DNA of 31,668 nt from a virus: positions 1-31,668 of the IMG/VR virus record IMGVR_UViG_3300025462_000002; one strand, written 5' to 3'. The number at the start of each line of letters is the position of its first letter. Positions within the stretch are counted from its first letter, which is position 1. Under the pieces are notes generated by a model. That model was not told where the DNA came from, searched no databases, and was given only the letters and a program-made list of their open reading frames with translations. The position numbers and the translations under genes are program-made. This document shows positions 15,051 through 23,523 of this stretch, one piece after another.

Positions 15051-16304
15051 ATGGCTGATATTCAAACAGTTATAACAGGCAACGTTCAACAAGCACAGAA
15101 TATATTAAATAATCTATTAAATCAAACATGGAATTATTCTACTGCTTTACAAGGAGATAACTTACAATTTTTTAATCAAGCTCAAAATATAATAAACAGT
15201 TTTCCAAATATTATAGAGCAGTTGTATAATAAAATCATATATGGCACACCTGCTAATTTACCAAACGCATCCCCTCAACAACCATTTATCGTAGGACCTA
15301 ACTTTCCTCCACCTTTTAACCAACCATTTTCAGGATTGGATAGTAGTCCAATAAATTATTTAGGCACACCTCAACTTCAGCCTCATGTAGGATTTGGAGC
15401 TTTTAACGGATATTTTCAGAATGGAACAGTAGCTATTCCTTCAACAGGAGGATTAACCTTTAGACCATTTAGTCCACCTGTGCAAATTCAATCAGGTGTA
15501 GCTCAACCTAACAATATAGAAGGTAATTTCGCTAATACAGAAGCTACAGTGTCTAATATTTATAATGAGTTGGCTAATACTGTAGGACAAAATTTTAATA
15601 ATCTTTATCAAAATGTAGAGCAGCAAATAGAAAATCAATGGGCTAAATCTGCTGATACACTTTCAGCTTTAGGAATGTATAACACACCAGCTACACAACA
15701 AACGCAAGCAGATATAACAACTAATTTATATGGTAAAATAGCTCAAGAAGAAACAAACGCTTTAAATCAAGTTGCAGGACACGAAGCACAAACTTTAGCA
15801 GGATTAAACATTAGTAATATGAACACTTTAAACCAATTAGCCCAATCAGAGTTAGGCACTCTCACAAACTATTATCAAAACTTACCAACTCAAGACCAAA
15901 AACTCGCAGCTTGGAATGTCCAACAAGACCCTAATTTAACTAACTTTCAAATGCAAATGGATATTGCTAAACTTTTAAACGGTTTAAATGTCGGAGCTTT
16001 GCCACAACAAAGTGAGCTCAGTCAATTCGCCCAAGAAGCCCCAGGCATCATAGGAGCACTTGGGGGATTGATGAATATGGGGATGGGGTTATTCGGTATG
16101 GCTACAGGAAACCCGTTAGGAGCGTTTATGGGATTTACAGGTGGTCTAAGCCCGTGGCTTAATATGGCAGGAAACGCTTTAGGCTCACTTTGGAGTGGTG
16201 TAGAAAATGTAGGAAGTGATATAGCTTCTGGCATAGGAAGTATAGCAAGTGATATAGGCTCTGGAATAAGTAGTGTTATAAGCGGAATAGGTAGTTTATT
16301 TTAA
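15051..16304 (+). CDS. Internal virion/ejection protein with undecad tail
   Basis: This 417-aa protein is likely carried in the capsid and ejected with DNA. It has Asn/Gln-rich helices (1-60), a Pro/Phe/Gly-rich middle (about 75-160), a long helical region (about 165-315) and a Gly/Met/Ala-rich, membrane-seeking C-terminal part starting PGIIGALGGLMNMGMG. The last 30 residues (388-417) are an 11-residue repeat: GSDIASGIGSI, ASDIGSGISSV, ISGIGSLF. Undecad repeats of this kind form amphipathic helices that lie on membranes. It is translated from GAGGTGA and leads a run of four helical proteins ending with the 1549-aa protein, as in T7 gp14-gp15-gp16 or P22 ejection clusters. Confidence 0.62.
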   Translation: MADIQTVITGNVQQAQNILNNLLNQTWNYSTALQGDNLQFFNQAQNIINSFPNIIEQLYNKIIYGTPANLPNASPQQPFIVGPNFPPPFNQPFSGLDSSPINYLGTPQLQPHVGFGAFNGYFQNGTVAIPSTGGLTFRPFSPPVQIQSGVAQPNNIEGNFANTEATVSNIYNELANTVGQNFNNLYQNVEQQIENQWAKSADTLSALGMYNTPATQQTQADITTNLYGKIAQEETNALNQVAGHEAQTLAGLNISNMNTLNQLAQSELGTLTNYYQNLPTQDQKLAAWNVQQDPNLTNFQMQMDIAKLLNGLNVGALPQQSELSQFAQEAPGIIGALGGLMNMGMGLFGMATGNPLGAFMGFTGGLSPWLNMAGNALGSLWSGVENVGSDIASGIGSIASDIGSGISSVISGIGSLF

Positions 16305-16316
16305 GGAGGATAAAAC

Positions 16317-17072
16317 ATGGCAGTAGCTTATTTAGGTGGACCTGCAGTTTGGGAACAACAAGCAATGTATAGCAATAACCCATTTTTAAACGCTATTCAA
16401 GACTTAATGCCATTGATGAACTTATTTACTAACTACATGCAATATAAACCGTTTATAGACCAATACTCAAATACTTCGTTATCAGACTTAGCTCCAATTA
16501 TTAAACAATATTTACCTGATGTGGTAAGTAAAGACGGAAAGATAGACTATAAAAAATTGCAGACATATTTAACCGATAGTAAAGACCCTATGAAACAACA
16601 AATCGCATCTCAAGTGTTAGATATAGCACGCACACGATATCAATTTGCTAATGCTCCATTCCAATGGCAAATGCAAGCTTTAAACAATCCTACACTTGCT
16701 ACAATATTAAACGGGCAACAACTTTTGACAAAATCTATAAACACTATGCAGAATGTTAAAAAACTGAATGATTGGATTGATAAATCTAACTTACCGCCAT
16801 CAATAAAAGGCTTTCTACACCAGTATGCACCTAAATTTGTAAATAATCCATATACACTTTCTTACTTAATACATTATCTTTACCCTTCTCAATCTACCAC
16901 TCAGAAAACTAAATCTACTCCTTCCATTCTGCAGCCGTTAAATCAACCTAATACTTCCATTCTTCAGCCGTTAACCGAGACTGCCCCTAACACTAAACCC
17001 AAAACTACACCTAAACCTAAAAAACAGGCTGACCCATTAGAATTAGACACTTATCAAACATTAGGAGCGTGA
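16317..17072 (+). CDS. Internal virion protein
   Basis: This 251-aa, mostly helical protein has aromatic/Met-rich N-terminal helices (AIQDLMPLMNLFTNYMQYK) and a disordered C-terminal tail rich in Thr, Pro, Lys and Gln (about residues 195-240). The tail contains an 11-residue tandem repeat, SILQPLNQPNT then SILQPLTETAP. It is translated from a strong AAGGAGG site. It sits second in the ejection-protein cluster. No family is recognised; the role is inferred from context and composition. Confidence 0.5.
   Translation: MAVAYLGGPAVWEQQAMYSNNPFLNAIQDLMPLMNLFTNYMQYKPFIDQYSNTSLSDLAPIIKQYLPDVVSKDGKIDYKKLQTYLTDSKDPMKQQIASQVLDIARTRYQFANAPFQWQMQALNNPTLATILNGQQLLTKSINTMQNVKKLNDWIDKSNLPPSIKGFLHQYAPKFVNNPYTLSYLIHYLYPSQSTTQKTKSTPSILQPLNQPNTSILQPLTETAPNTKPKTTPKPKKQADPLELDTYQTLGA
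16921..16974 (+). repeat. 33-bp-period tandem repeat in an ejection gene
   Basis: Two 21-bp copies of CTTCCATTCTGCAGCCGTTAA (16921-16941 and 16954-16974) differ by one base and are spaced 33 bp apart, encoding SILQPL twice. Such near-identity at the DNA level points to a recent in-frame duplication. Confidence 0.85.
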
Positions 17073-17073
17073 T

Positions 17074-18000
17074 ATGAATAATTTAGGATTGCCACCATTA
17101 GCAACCCTGTTAGCTGAAGGGGGAAACCCTCGTGTTGAAGATGCATCTTATCAAGAGCCAACCTCTAAACCTACACCTCCATCAAATCCCCCCCCTACCC
17201 ATAGTACTCAATCTCAACCTCTAATGAGCTTTTTAATTAACTCTTCAAAAGCGATAATGCAAAAAGCTCAAGAGGAAGGACAAATTTACAATCAACTTCA
17301 GCAAAATTATATGCAAGTGTCTAATCAATACCAAAACCAACTTACACAATTACTACCTTCTATTGCAATGCTTCTTGCTAAAACTCCTTTATCCTCTATG
17401 ACTGATGACGATTTACCACACCAGATAGAACAACTTTATACAACTGTCCCATTCCAGGTAGCAGTAGAGAATACAAACAAATTAATAAAAGGTTATTACA
17501 TCGCAAAAATGAACGGTATAAATACACAACAATTAGACACAATGGACTTAATGCAAGTAGCGGACAATCCTGCTTTTGCTCGTTCTACTGACGAAAATCT
17601 TGCAGAATTTTTAGGACGACTTGGGGCTATCATTCAACTGAAGATGCAGACGGCTTTAAGAGAAGCAGGTATGGTAAAAGATATGTATGCTGAAAAGTTA
17701 AAAGAAATGCAAATGAACGCTACTATAATGCATAACATCGCAACGGCGTTAGTCGGCATGGCACGAGTAGGAGAAGAACAACGCTATCATGATTTAGAAG
17801 CAACCTACTTACAAGGAAAATTAGGAATAGATAGTGTCGGTCAACAATTGCGTAATGAGTATTTAAATATCTTAGCTCAAAAAGATGAAGCTGAAAGTGA
17901 GCATTGGACAAATGAAGATAACTACCATATCTTACAAATGTTTGAAAAAGAACAAAACAAAAATAATGCAGGACCGCTATCTCCACTCCCTACTAAATAG
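17074..18000 (+). CDS. Helical internal virion protein
   Basis: This 308-aa protein has a Pro/Ser/Thr-rich disordered N-terminus (about 1-48), encoded in part by a run of eight Cs, followed by almost continuous helices with a strong Gln/Met/Glu content (residues 50-295). These include a long coiled-coil-like block (AALREAGMVKDMYAEKLKEM type, about 195-270). It is third in the ejection cluster, with AGGAG upstream of the ATG. It is comparable in place and style to T7 gp15-type core proteins, though no sequence identity is claimed. Confidence 0.5.
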   Translation: MNNLGLPPLATLLAEGGNPRVEDASYQEPTSKPTPPSNPPPTHSTQSQPLMSFLINSSKAIMQKAQEEGQIYNQLQQNYMQVSNQYQNQLTQLLPSIAMLLAKTPLSSMTDDDLPHQIEQLYTTVPFQVAVENTNKLIKGYYIAKMNGINTQQLDTMDLMQVADNPAFARSTDENLAEFLGRLGAIIQLKMQTALREAGMVKDMYAEKLKEMQMNATIMHNIATALVGMARVGEEQRYHDLEATYLQGKLGIDSVGQQLRNEYLNILAQKDEAESEHWTNEDNYHILQMFEKEQNKNNAGPLSPLPTK

Positions 18001-18009
18001 GAGGTTTAA

Positions 18010-21000
18010 ATGGGTTTATTAAACGCAATAGAAAATGTAGCAAAGAAAGTAACTCCAAAAATAGAAGAAGGGTTAGCTCCAATTCTACCGATAGAAATGA
18101 CATTAGGCAATACATTAGCACATGCAGAAGGTAAAACACCTACAGCCCACAACCAAGCAAAAGCATTCTTACAGTCAGGTGTCGGTCATTGGTTCTTGTC
18201 TACGCCTAAAATTGCAACAGAGCTGGCAGATAAGGTATATTCAACAATAACAGGTAAAGACCCACATCTCCTTGTAAAAACAAATGATATGGTTAAACAA
18301 CTTATAGGCACAAAACTATACACTAATCTTCCAACCACTGATGAAGTTTATAACCACCCTGAACGAGCATTGAATACAGCCTTAACTAATAATGATGCAC
18401 ACGCTATTAACACCATTCTACAACTTGCTTCAAAAAATCCACAAACTTATCACAGAGCAATAGTATATTTAACTAACCATACTATAAATGATTTTATAGC
18501 AGTCAATAGCGGTAAAGCTGATACAAAAACACAAAGTTTATTAGCAAATGAATATAATATCCTTAACCAGTTAGCGGTTTCAAATCAACTGCCTGAAAAT
18601 TTACGGCAACCGATTTTAGAGAGATTAAAAGCTATGCAAGACCCTATTTACCATACTGCTATACAATCTATATCTCATTATCAAACAATTAATAAAGCAA
18701 TTGATATTATAAATGGCGTTGGTTTAGCTGCATCTATTTTTGGTGGAATAGGGGGTAAAATTGCTGATGAAGGTTTAGCGTTTGCAGTCAGCAAACTTTT
18801 AGAAACGGGCGGAGCTGTAATGATGGGGACGGGCACACTTGTAGACGCTCATTATAACGCTAAACCATTATCACATGTTTTATCTCCAGTCAATATAGGA
18901 ATTTTTGGAGACGTAATAAGAGGGATAAAAGAATTACCAGAAACATTGCAAACAGAAAAAGCACTTAAAGCCTTAAAAGACCCAAACTTTAATATAACAG
19001 ACTGGGTTACAAACTTTTATAACCCAAAGACAAACCAAGCAGATTTAGATAAGTTAAATGCAGCTTTACGAACCGTAAGCAAGACAGATGAAGCTAATTT
19101 TACCTGGCATGAAAACTTTATAAAAAATTTAAATAAAGTTATAGGAGATAAATTAGGAGCTATTCTGGACGGTGTATTATCCGATTATAAAAAAGAGCAG
19201 ATGTTAGTAAAAGATGCTAAATCATTTATAGAAGGTTTTTATAAATCCGATGTAGTTAAAGACTTTTATAAACCTTATATTAAAGCTGACGGAAGTGTGA
19301 AGATAGACGATGCAAATGAAGTAGAAGAACGCTTACTGCAAGAAGCAAAGAACCACCCTGAAATTGCTAACTTTGTGAAAATGGTCAGGCAAACCCGTTT
19401 CGTATCCGCATTCAGGCAGGCTATAGATTACGGTAATAAAGATATTCAAGTATTTATACATGATTTAGGAAATGAAGAAGAACCAGTTAAACACTTCCTT
19501 TATCAATCTACACAGTCTTTAGAAAGTATGATAAACGAGTTAGAACCATATTGGGAAAAAGGTAATAATGTTGTAGTTAAATACATGAATAAAGAAGGTA
19601 ATTTAATATCTCGCACAATCAAAGCAACTTACCACCCTACATATGACGAATTTAGAATTGTAAGAGGTGTATGGAGAGTATTAGACCATGATGGGGAATG
19701 GAAGGACATTGAAGACGATATAAATATCCCAGTCCATAGGATAGGAGATATTAAAGGAGCAGTAGAAGATGTATTAAGAAGTAAATATCAAAATGTAGAT
19801 TTATCTAAATCAACCATCAATGAAATATTAAAACCAGCAAGCAATATATTCCCTTACAAACTTAACAGGATAGCAGATAGATTAGTTAGATTACAAACCA
19901 GATTAGAGAAAAAAGCTTTTGCCGAGTTTAACAAACATGCAGATATTCTCAATGATTTAAAAGATACCGCAATTAAGATTAACTTCTTAACCGAAGACGA
20001 AGCAAAACAAATAGAAGACCCAAGAGATTTATTCCAATTACTGAAACAGCGTATTAAGAATGCCAGAAAGGACAGCCTACGCAGAATAGAGCCAATAAAA
20101 GAAGGTATCCAGCGAGTAAAAAATAGGTTAGAAGATACAGCAGACTATCTTCACTCCCATAGTAATTACGAAAACTTATTAAACAAATTTGAAAACAAAT
20201 TAAACAAAGTAGAACAAACCTACTGGGGTATATTTAAAAACCAAAAAGAAGAAAAAATGTATAGAGACTTTGTAGAGCAAGCCAGAAATTTAGGCATTCT
20301 CCCAACGCATAAATCAGTAGAAGATTACCTTAAACAGCCTTCGGTAGAAGTGTTAGAACAGGCTAAGAATAACTTAGCTAAACTTTATGACGAATATATA
20401 GACACTACTAAAGACATGAAAAATTACGCTGAAAAAGTATTAGTAGATGAAACAAACTCATTGACAAAACTTATTAAACTTAAACCAATCACTGACACAG
20501 AAAACTTTTCTCACATGCAAAAATTAATTAACAAACTCTTCATATCCAATAAAGACTACTTACGCAGTGAAGAGGGTTTAATGACAGCCATTGGTAAAGA
20601 AGGTAGTCATATCAGAGAAATTGCCGAGACAATACAAAAATTAGCTAAAACATCTGCATCAGACATGAGAAGAGAAGGCTCAGGCTTTGCTAAAGTGTTT
20701 AACAGTTATGAAGACTTCGCTGATTACGGGACATTAAAATACCTGTCTCCAATCTTAAGCAACTTTAAGAGTATGAACTTCCTAAGCAAACTTAATGATG
20801 ACTTAGAAGAAGCTGAAAAAAAAGGTGGATTAAACGAGACCCAAAAAGTGATAAAAAACTTTATTAAAATGGTGCTTTATAAAGACCCGAACGATGTTGG
20901 AAAAGCTCAAAGGCTGTTAGGCTCTTTAATGACAGCCTTAAGCGTGCCAATAAGTTTATCACTTTCTATAACAGGATTTAAAAACGCTCATATCTTATTC

Positions 21001-22659
21001 CCAAGCTTAGATATTGCAAAGATGGGAGAAGTAGATACAGCATGGCTAAAAGAATATAAAAAGTTTATTTACGGACAGGGTATATACAAAATCAATGCTT
21101 TCAATCCTCTAACTTCATTCCCTTATGCTGTATTAAAAGGACATATTCTTTCTAATCTTAAAGATGACAATATCTTTAACAATGTTATAAAAGATTATGC
21201 TAAATATGTAGGATTGGATAATGAAACTGGTATAAACATGTTAAAAGAAATATATAAAGATGATAGAGAAAAATTTGCTGAAACATTATCCGAAATAGCA
21301 ACAGGCTCAGACCCTAAATCACTGCTTCCAGTTTTTGTAAAATATTCTAAAATTGGAGAAACAGGAATGCCGTGGTATAGATATATCACCGCTCCGTTTT
21401 CAATAGGGGTGGAAACCTATAAACGATGGGGAAATCTGCCAGATTATATAGAAGAACATGGAATAGGAAAAGCTATTGCTAAACCATTAGCATTAGGTTT
21501 ATTTACTACTGCATTATTAGGCACACAGTCTTCTATGATTGTAGGACCAGCTCAAACAGCTTATAATTTCCTTCAAAGTGGGGTTAGCGTTTTCGCTCCA
21601 TTTTTTGGTATAAATCATGAACTTTTACCTCAGGAAAGTATAGTATCACTTATTGGTGGAGAAATAGGGCATGAGTTTAATATTAACTTACTTGACCCAG
21701 AAGAAAAGACTAATTTTTACACAAAATTTGGCACATCATTTTTACGTATGATAGCCGCAGCAACAGGCACACATTTAGATACTACTACAGCTGGAAAATG
21801 GCTTGCTACAGGTTTAAACATCTTTACTAATTTAGGCTCCGTGGATGCATTATCGCCTTCAGCAGGGTCATACGCCGCAAATATCCCTGTTCCAGCATTA
21901 TCATTGATAAAAAACATCATGAGACCTATCATTCTTGATAAAACAGAAAGTCAAAAATATTTAGATGTAGCTACCGAAGTTGCTCGTTCTATGCCAGCAA
22001 TAAATAATTTGTATAAAGATATTGTAGGGCAAACAGTAGCTACACATATGGGAACGAAAGGTCATACAAACATATATGAACCTTCTGTGGCACAACAACT
22101 TTTAACCCCACATGCACAAGGTTTTATAGGTTTACTCCACACAATCGGCTTCATCGCTCTAAGTGGATTTGATGGGGTGTTAAACAGTAATGAAGCAAAT
22201 AAAGTGGTAAGGTTAATACAATATGAAATCAACCCAAATAAATACACTTCACCTGTCCATGATGCTGATATCCCTTATAATCCAATATTAAACGGCAGAG
22301 ATTATACTATCGGACTAAAACCTTTACCAGATTTAATAGGAACTTTAAACTCATTAACCCCAGCCCAAAAACAATTAGTAGTAAAACGCTTCTACAATGT
22401 CCTAAACACTAACATAGCAAAGATGAATAAACTTTTTGAAAAACCCACATTAACTCCGCACGAAGAAAAAGAATTACTCCAAAGATATACATCACTCCAA
22501 AATATGGCTATTGCTTTAATTAACACGCATAGTATAGACAATGAACTCGGCACCGAGTTAAGACAAATCTATAATGAAGCCTACCAAGCCTTGCAAAAAC
22601 GTCATATCAATGTAAATTATAATGAGATGCTTAGGGAAAAACGGAAGCTTAAACCATGA
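18010..22659 (+). CDS. Giant internal virion (ejection) protein, 1549 aa
   Basis: The largest gene of the window. The protein is almost entirely helical, with extended charged coiled-coil regions (about 600-900), a Gly-rich membrane-like segment near residues 238-275, and further hydrophobic stretches near 970-985 and 1155-1200 (ALGLFTTALLGTQ). This size, composition and position after smaller helical virion proteins match podovirus channel-forming ejection proteins such as T7 gp16, which enter the host envelope to make a DNA conduit. Unlike T7 gp16, no N-terminal transglycosylase motif is seen. An AGGAGGT site precedes the ATG; the stop overlaps the next start. Its function is inferred. Confidence 0.65.
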   Translation: MGLLNAIENVAKKVTPKIEEGLAPILPIEMTLGNTLAHAEGKTPTAHNQAKAFLQSGVGHWFLSTPKIATELADKVYSTITGKDPHLLVKTNDMVKQLIGTKLYTNLPTTDEVYNHPERALNTALTNNDAHAINTILQLASKNPQTYHRAIVYLTNHTINDFIAVNSGKADTKTQSLLANEYNILNQLAVSNQLPENLRQPILERLKAMQDPIYHTAIQSISHYQTINKAIDIINGVGLAASIFGGIGGKIADEGLAFAVSKLLETGGAVMMGTGTLVDAHYNAKPLSHVLSPVNIGIFGDVIRGIKELPETLQTEKALKALKDPNFNITDWVTNFYNPKTNQADLDKLNAALRTVSKTDEANFTWHENFIKNLNKVIGDKLGAILDGVLSDYKKEQMLVKDAKSFIEGFYKSDVVKDFYKPYIKADGSVKIDDANEVEERLLQEAKNHPEIANFVKMVRQTRFVSAFRQAIDYGNKDIQVFIHDLGNEEEPVKHFLYQSTQSLESMINELEPYWEKGNNVVVKYMNKEGNLISRTIKATYHPTYDEFRIVRGVWRVLDHDGEWKDIEDDINIPVHRIGDIKGAVEDVLRSKYQNVDLSKSTINEILKPASNIFPYKLNRIADRLVRLQTRLEKKAFAEFNKHADILNDLKDTAIKINFLTEDEAKQIEDPRDLFQLLKQRIKNARKDSLRRIEPIKEGIQRVKNRLEDTADYLHSHSNYENLLNKFENKLNKVEQTYWGIFKNQKEEKMYRDFVEQARNLGILPTHKSVEDYLKQPSVEVLEQAKNNLAKLYDEYIDTTKDMKNYAEKVLVDETNSLTKLIKLKPITDTENFSHMQKLINKLFISNKDYLRSEEGLMTAIGKEGSHIREIAETIQKLAKTSASDMRREGSGFAKVFNSYEDFADYGTLKYLSPILSNFKSMNFLSKLNDDLEEAEKKGGLNETQKVIKNFIKMVLYKDPNDVGKAQRLLGSLMTALSVPISLSLSITGFKNAHILFPSLDIAKMGEVDTAWLKEYKKFIYGQGIYKINAFNPLTSFPYAVLKGHILSNLKDDNIFNNVIKDYAKYVGLDNETGINMLKEIYKDDREKFAETLSEIATGSDPKSLLPVFVKYSKIGETGMPWYRYITAPFSIGVETYKRWGNLPDYIEEHGIGKAIAKPLALGLFTTALLGTQSSMIVGPAQTAYNFLQSGVSVFAPFFGINHELLPQESIVSLIGGEIGHEFNINLLDPEEKTNFYTKFGTSFLRMIAAATGTHLDTTTAGKWLATGLNIFTNLGSVDALSPSAGSYAANIPVPALSLIKNIMRPIILDKTESQKYLDVATEVARSMPAINNLYKDIVGQTVATHMGTKGHTNIYEPSVAQQLLTPHAQGFIGLLHTIGFIALSGFDGVLNSNEANKVVRLIQYEINPNKYTSPVHDADIPYNPILNGRDYTIGLKPLPDLIGTLNSLTPAQKQLVVKRFYNVLNTNIAKMNKLFEKPTLTPHEEKELLQRYTSLQNMAIALINTHSIDNELGTELRQIYNEAYQALQKRHINVNYNEMLREKRKLKP

Positions 22660-22865
22660 TAAAACAGATAACTTTAAGCGATATAATAGCGATTGTAGAT
22701 ATCCTCTTAAGCTTTCTTCTACTCCCGTTAGCTAAATTAATTTTTGATTTAAAACTAACTTTAGAACGTGATAAAGTATTAATAGAGCGTATTATAGAAG
22801 ACATAGAAGAGTTAAAAGACGAATTAAAGGAGGTTAAAAATGACTCTAAAACGAGTAGAAATTGA
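22656..22865 (+). CDS. Small membrane/coiled-coil protein
   Basis: This 69-aa protein has a hydrophobic helix (about residues 8-30, DIIAIVDILLSFLLLPLAKL) and a charged amphipathic helix (about 31-62, IIEDIEELKDELKEVK). It starts in an ATGA overlap with the giant ejection gene. The design resembles small holin-like or pinholin-associated proteins and also the protein at 6436-6714. It could be a second membrane effector or a minor virion part. No family is recognised. Confidence 0.55.
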   Translation: MIKQITLSDIIAIVDILLSFLLLPLAKLIFDLKLTLERDKVLIERIIEDIEELKDELKEVKNDSKTSRN

Positions 22866-22998
22866 TTACGGCAACTACAAATTAATTAAATTTGTGGAAG
22901 TGTCAGATACGGAGGTAAAACAAAACGATGAAAAAGCTAAAGAAGTGGAAAGACAAGAGATTGGAAAAGCCAGTAATAAAACGAAGCAAAAAAATTAG
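22840..22998 (+). CDS. Small charged hypothetical protein, 52 aa
   Basis: A short frame with an ideal start: AAAGGAGG at 22826-22833, then ATG at 22840. The 52-aa product is MTLKRVEIDYGNYKLIKFVE..., ending in a Lys-rich tail. A beta-type first third (VEIDYGNYKLIKFVEV) precedes a charged helix. It overlaps the previous gene by 26 bp and, tail to tail, the convergent nuclease gene by 4 bp. It is the last gene of the rightward transcript; the function is unknown. Confidence 0.6.
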   Translation: MTLKRVEIDYGNYKLIKFVEVSDTEVKQNDEKAKEVERQEIGKASNKTKQKN

Positions 22999-23333
22999 AT
23001 ATCGTTAACCCATTCTAAAACACTACATCGGCTTTTTCCATCTCCGTTTCTCACTTCAAAGACATATACGGTAAAGCCTTTACTAAGCCAAGCTATAAAC
23101 TTGGCTTGGTGATAGCTTAAACGGTTATTATTCAATTTGACTTCTACGAAGCTTGGTTTAAGTTTTTCGTCATACGGAGCTTTATAACTCACTACAATAA
23201 AGTCTGGAAAACCTTTTAATATCGGAGTATAAAGCTTTACCGCTTCATTGAATACATAAGTTTTCAGAAATGGATAAACATCTTTTTCTTTTTCAAACAT
23301 TTTATTAATTTCAATCTCTATAACTTTTCTCAT
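22995..23333 (-). CDS. VRR-NUC-type PD-(D/E)XK nuclease
   Basis: A predicted structure-specific or restriction-like endonuclease. Starting at the ATG at 23333 gives 112 aa; GGAGG lies 5 nt upstream. An in-frame TTG at 23351 and ATGs at 23345 and 23336 fit that site less well. The VRR-NUC core is visible: GFPDFIVV (Pro43-Asp44), then FVEVK (Glu64, Lys66) and RLSYHQAKFIAWL (Gln76), the order PD-x-ExK-x-Q of the family. Phage VRR-NUC proteins are thought to act on branched or flapped DNA during replication or packaging, for instance resolving Holliday junctions. It is the last gene of the minus-strand operon, overlapping the zinc-ribbon gene by 23 bp. Confidence 0.78.
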   Translation of the reverse strand: MRKVIEIEINKMFEKEKDVYPFLKTYVFNEAVKLYTPILKGFPDFIVVSYKAPYDEKLKPSFVEVKLNNNRLSYHQAKFIAWLSKGFTVYVFEVRNGDGKSRCSVLEWVNDI

Positions 23334-23514
23334 CATCGCCTCCATCTTCAACTATTACTTCAACCTTTTTTAAATCAACTTTGCCAAATTTTGTTTGAAA
23401 ACAAGTCGGGCAAACATCAATTACAAATAAATCTTTATTCTTTTGAATAGTAAGGAATATTATTTGATATTCTAAACATATGCCTCCGCAAATATCACAT
23501 TGATATAGAGTCAT
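23311..23514 (-). CDS. Small zinc-ribbon protein
   Basis: This 67-aa protein has two CxxC pairs, CDIC at residues 6-9 and CPTC at about 35-38, separated by a beta-type stretch (QIIFLTIQKNKDLFVIDV). This is the geometry of a single zinc ribbon. The C-terminus is acidic (VEVIVEDGGDDE). It is translated from AAGGAGG. Located between polymerase and nuclease, it may be a DNA- or protein-binding accessory factor. The metal-binding call is good, the role open. Confidence 0.65.
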   Translation of the reverse strand: MTLYQCDICGGICLEYQIIFLTIQKNKDLFVIDVCPTCFQTKFGKVDLKKVEVIVEDGGDDEKSYRD

Positions 23515-23523
23515 ATATCCTCC

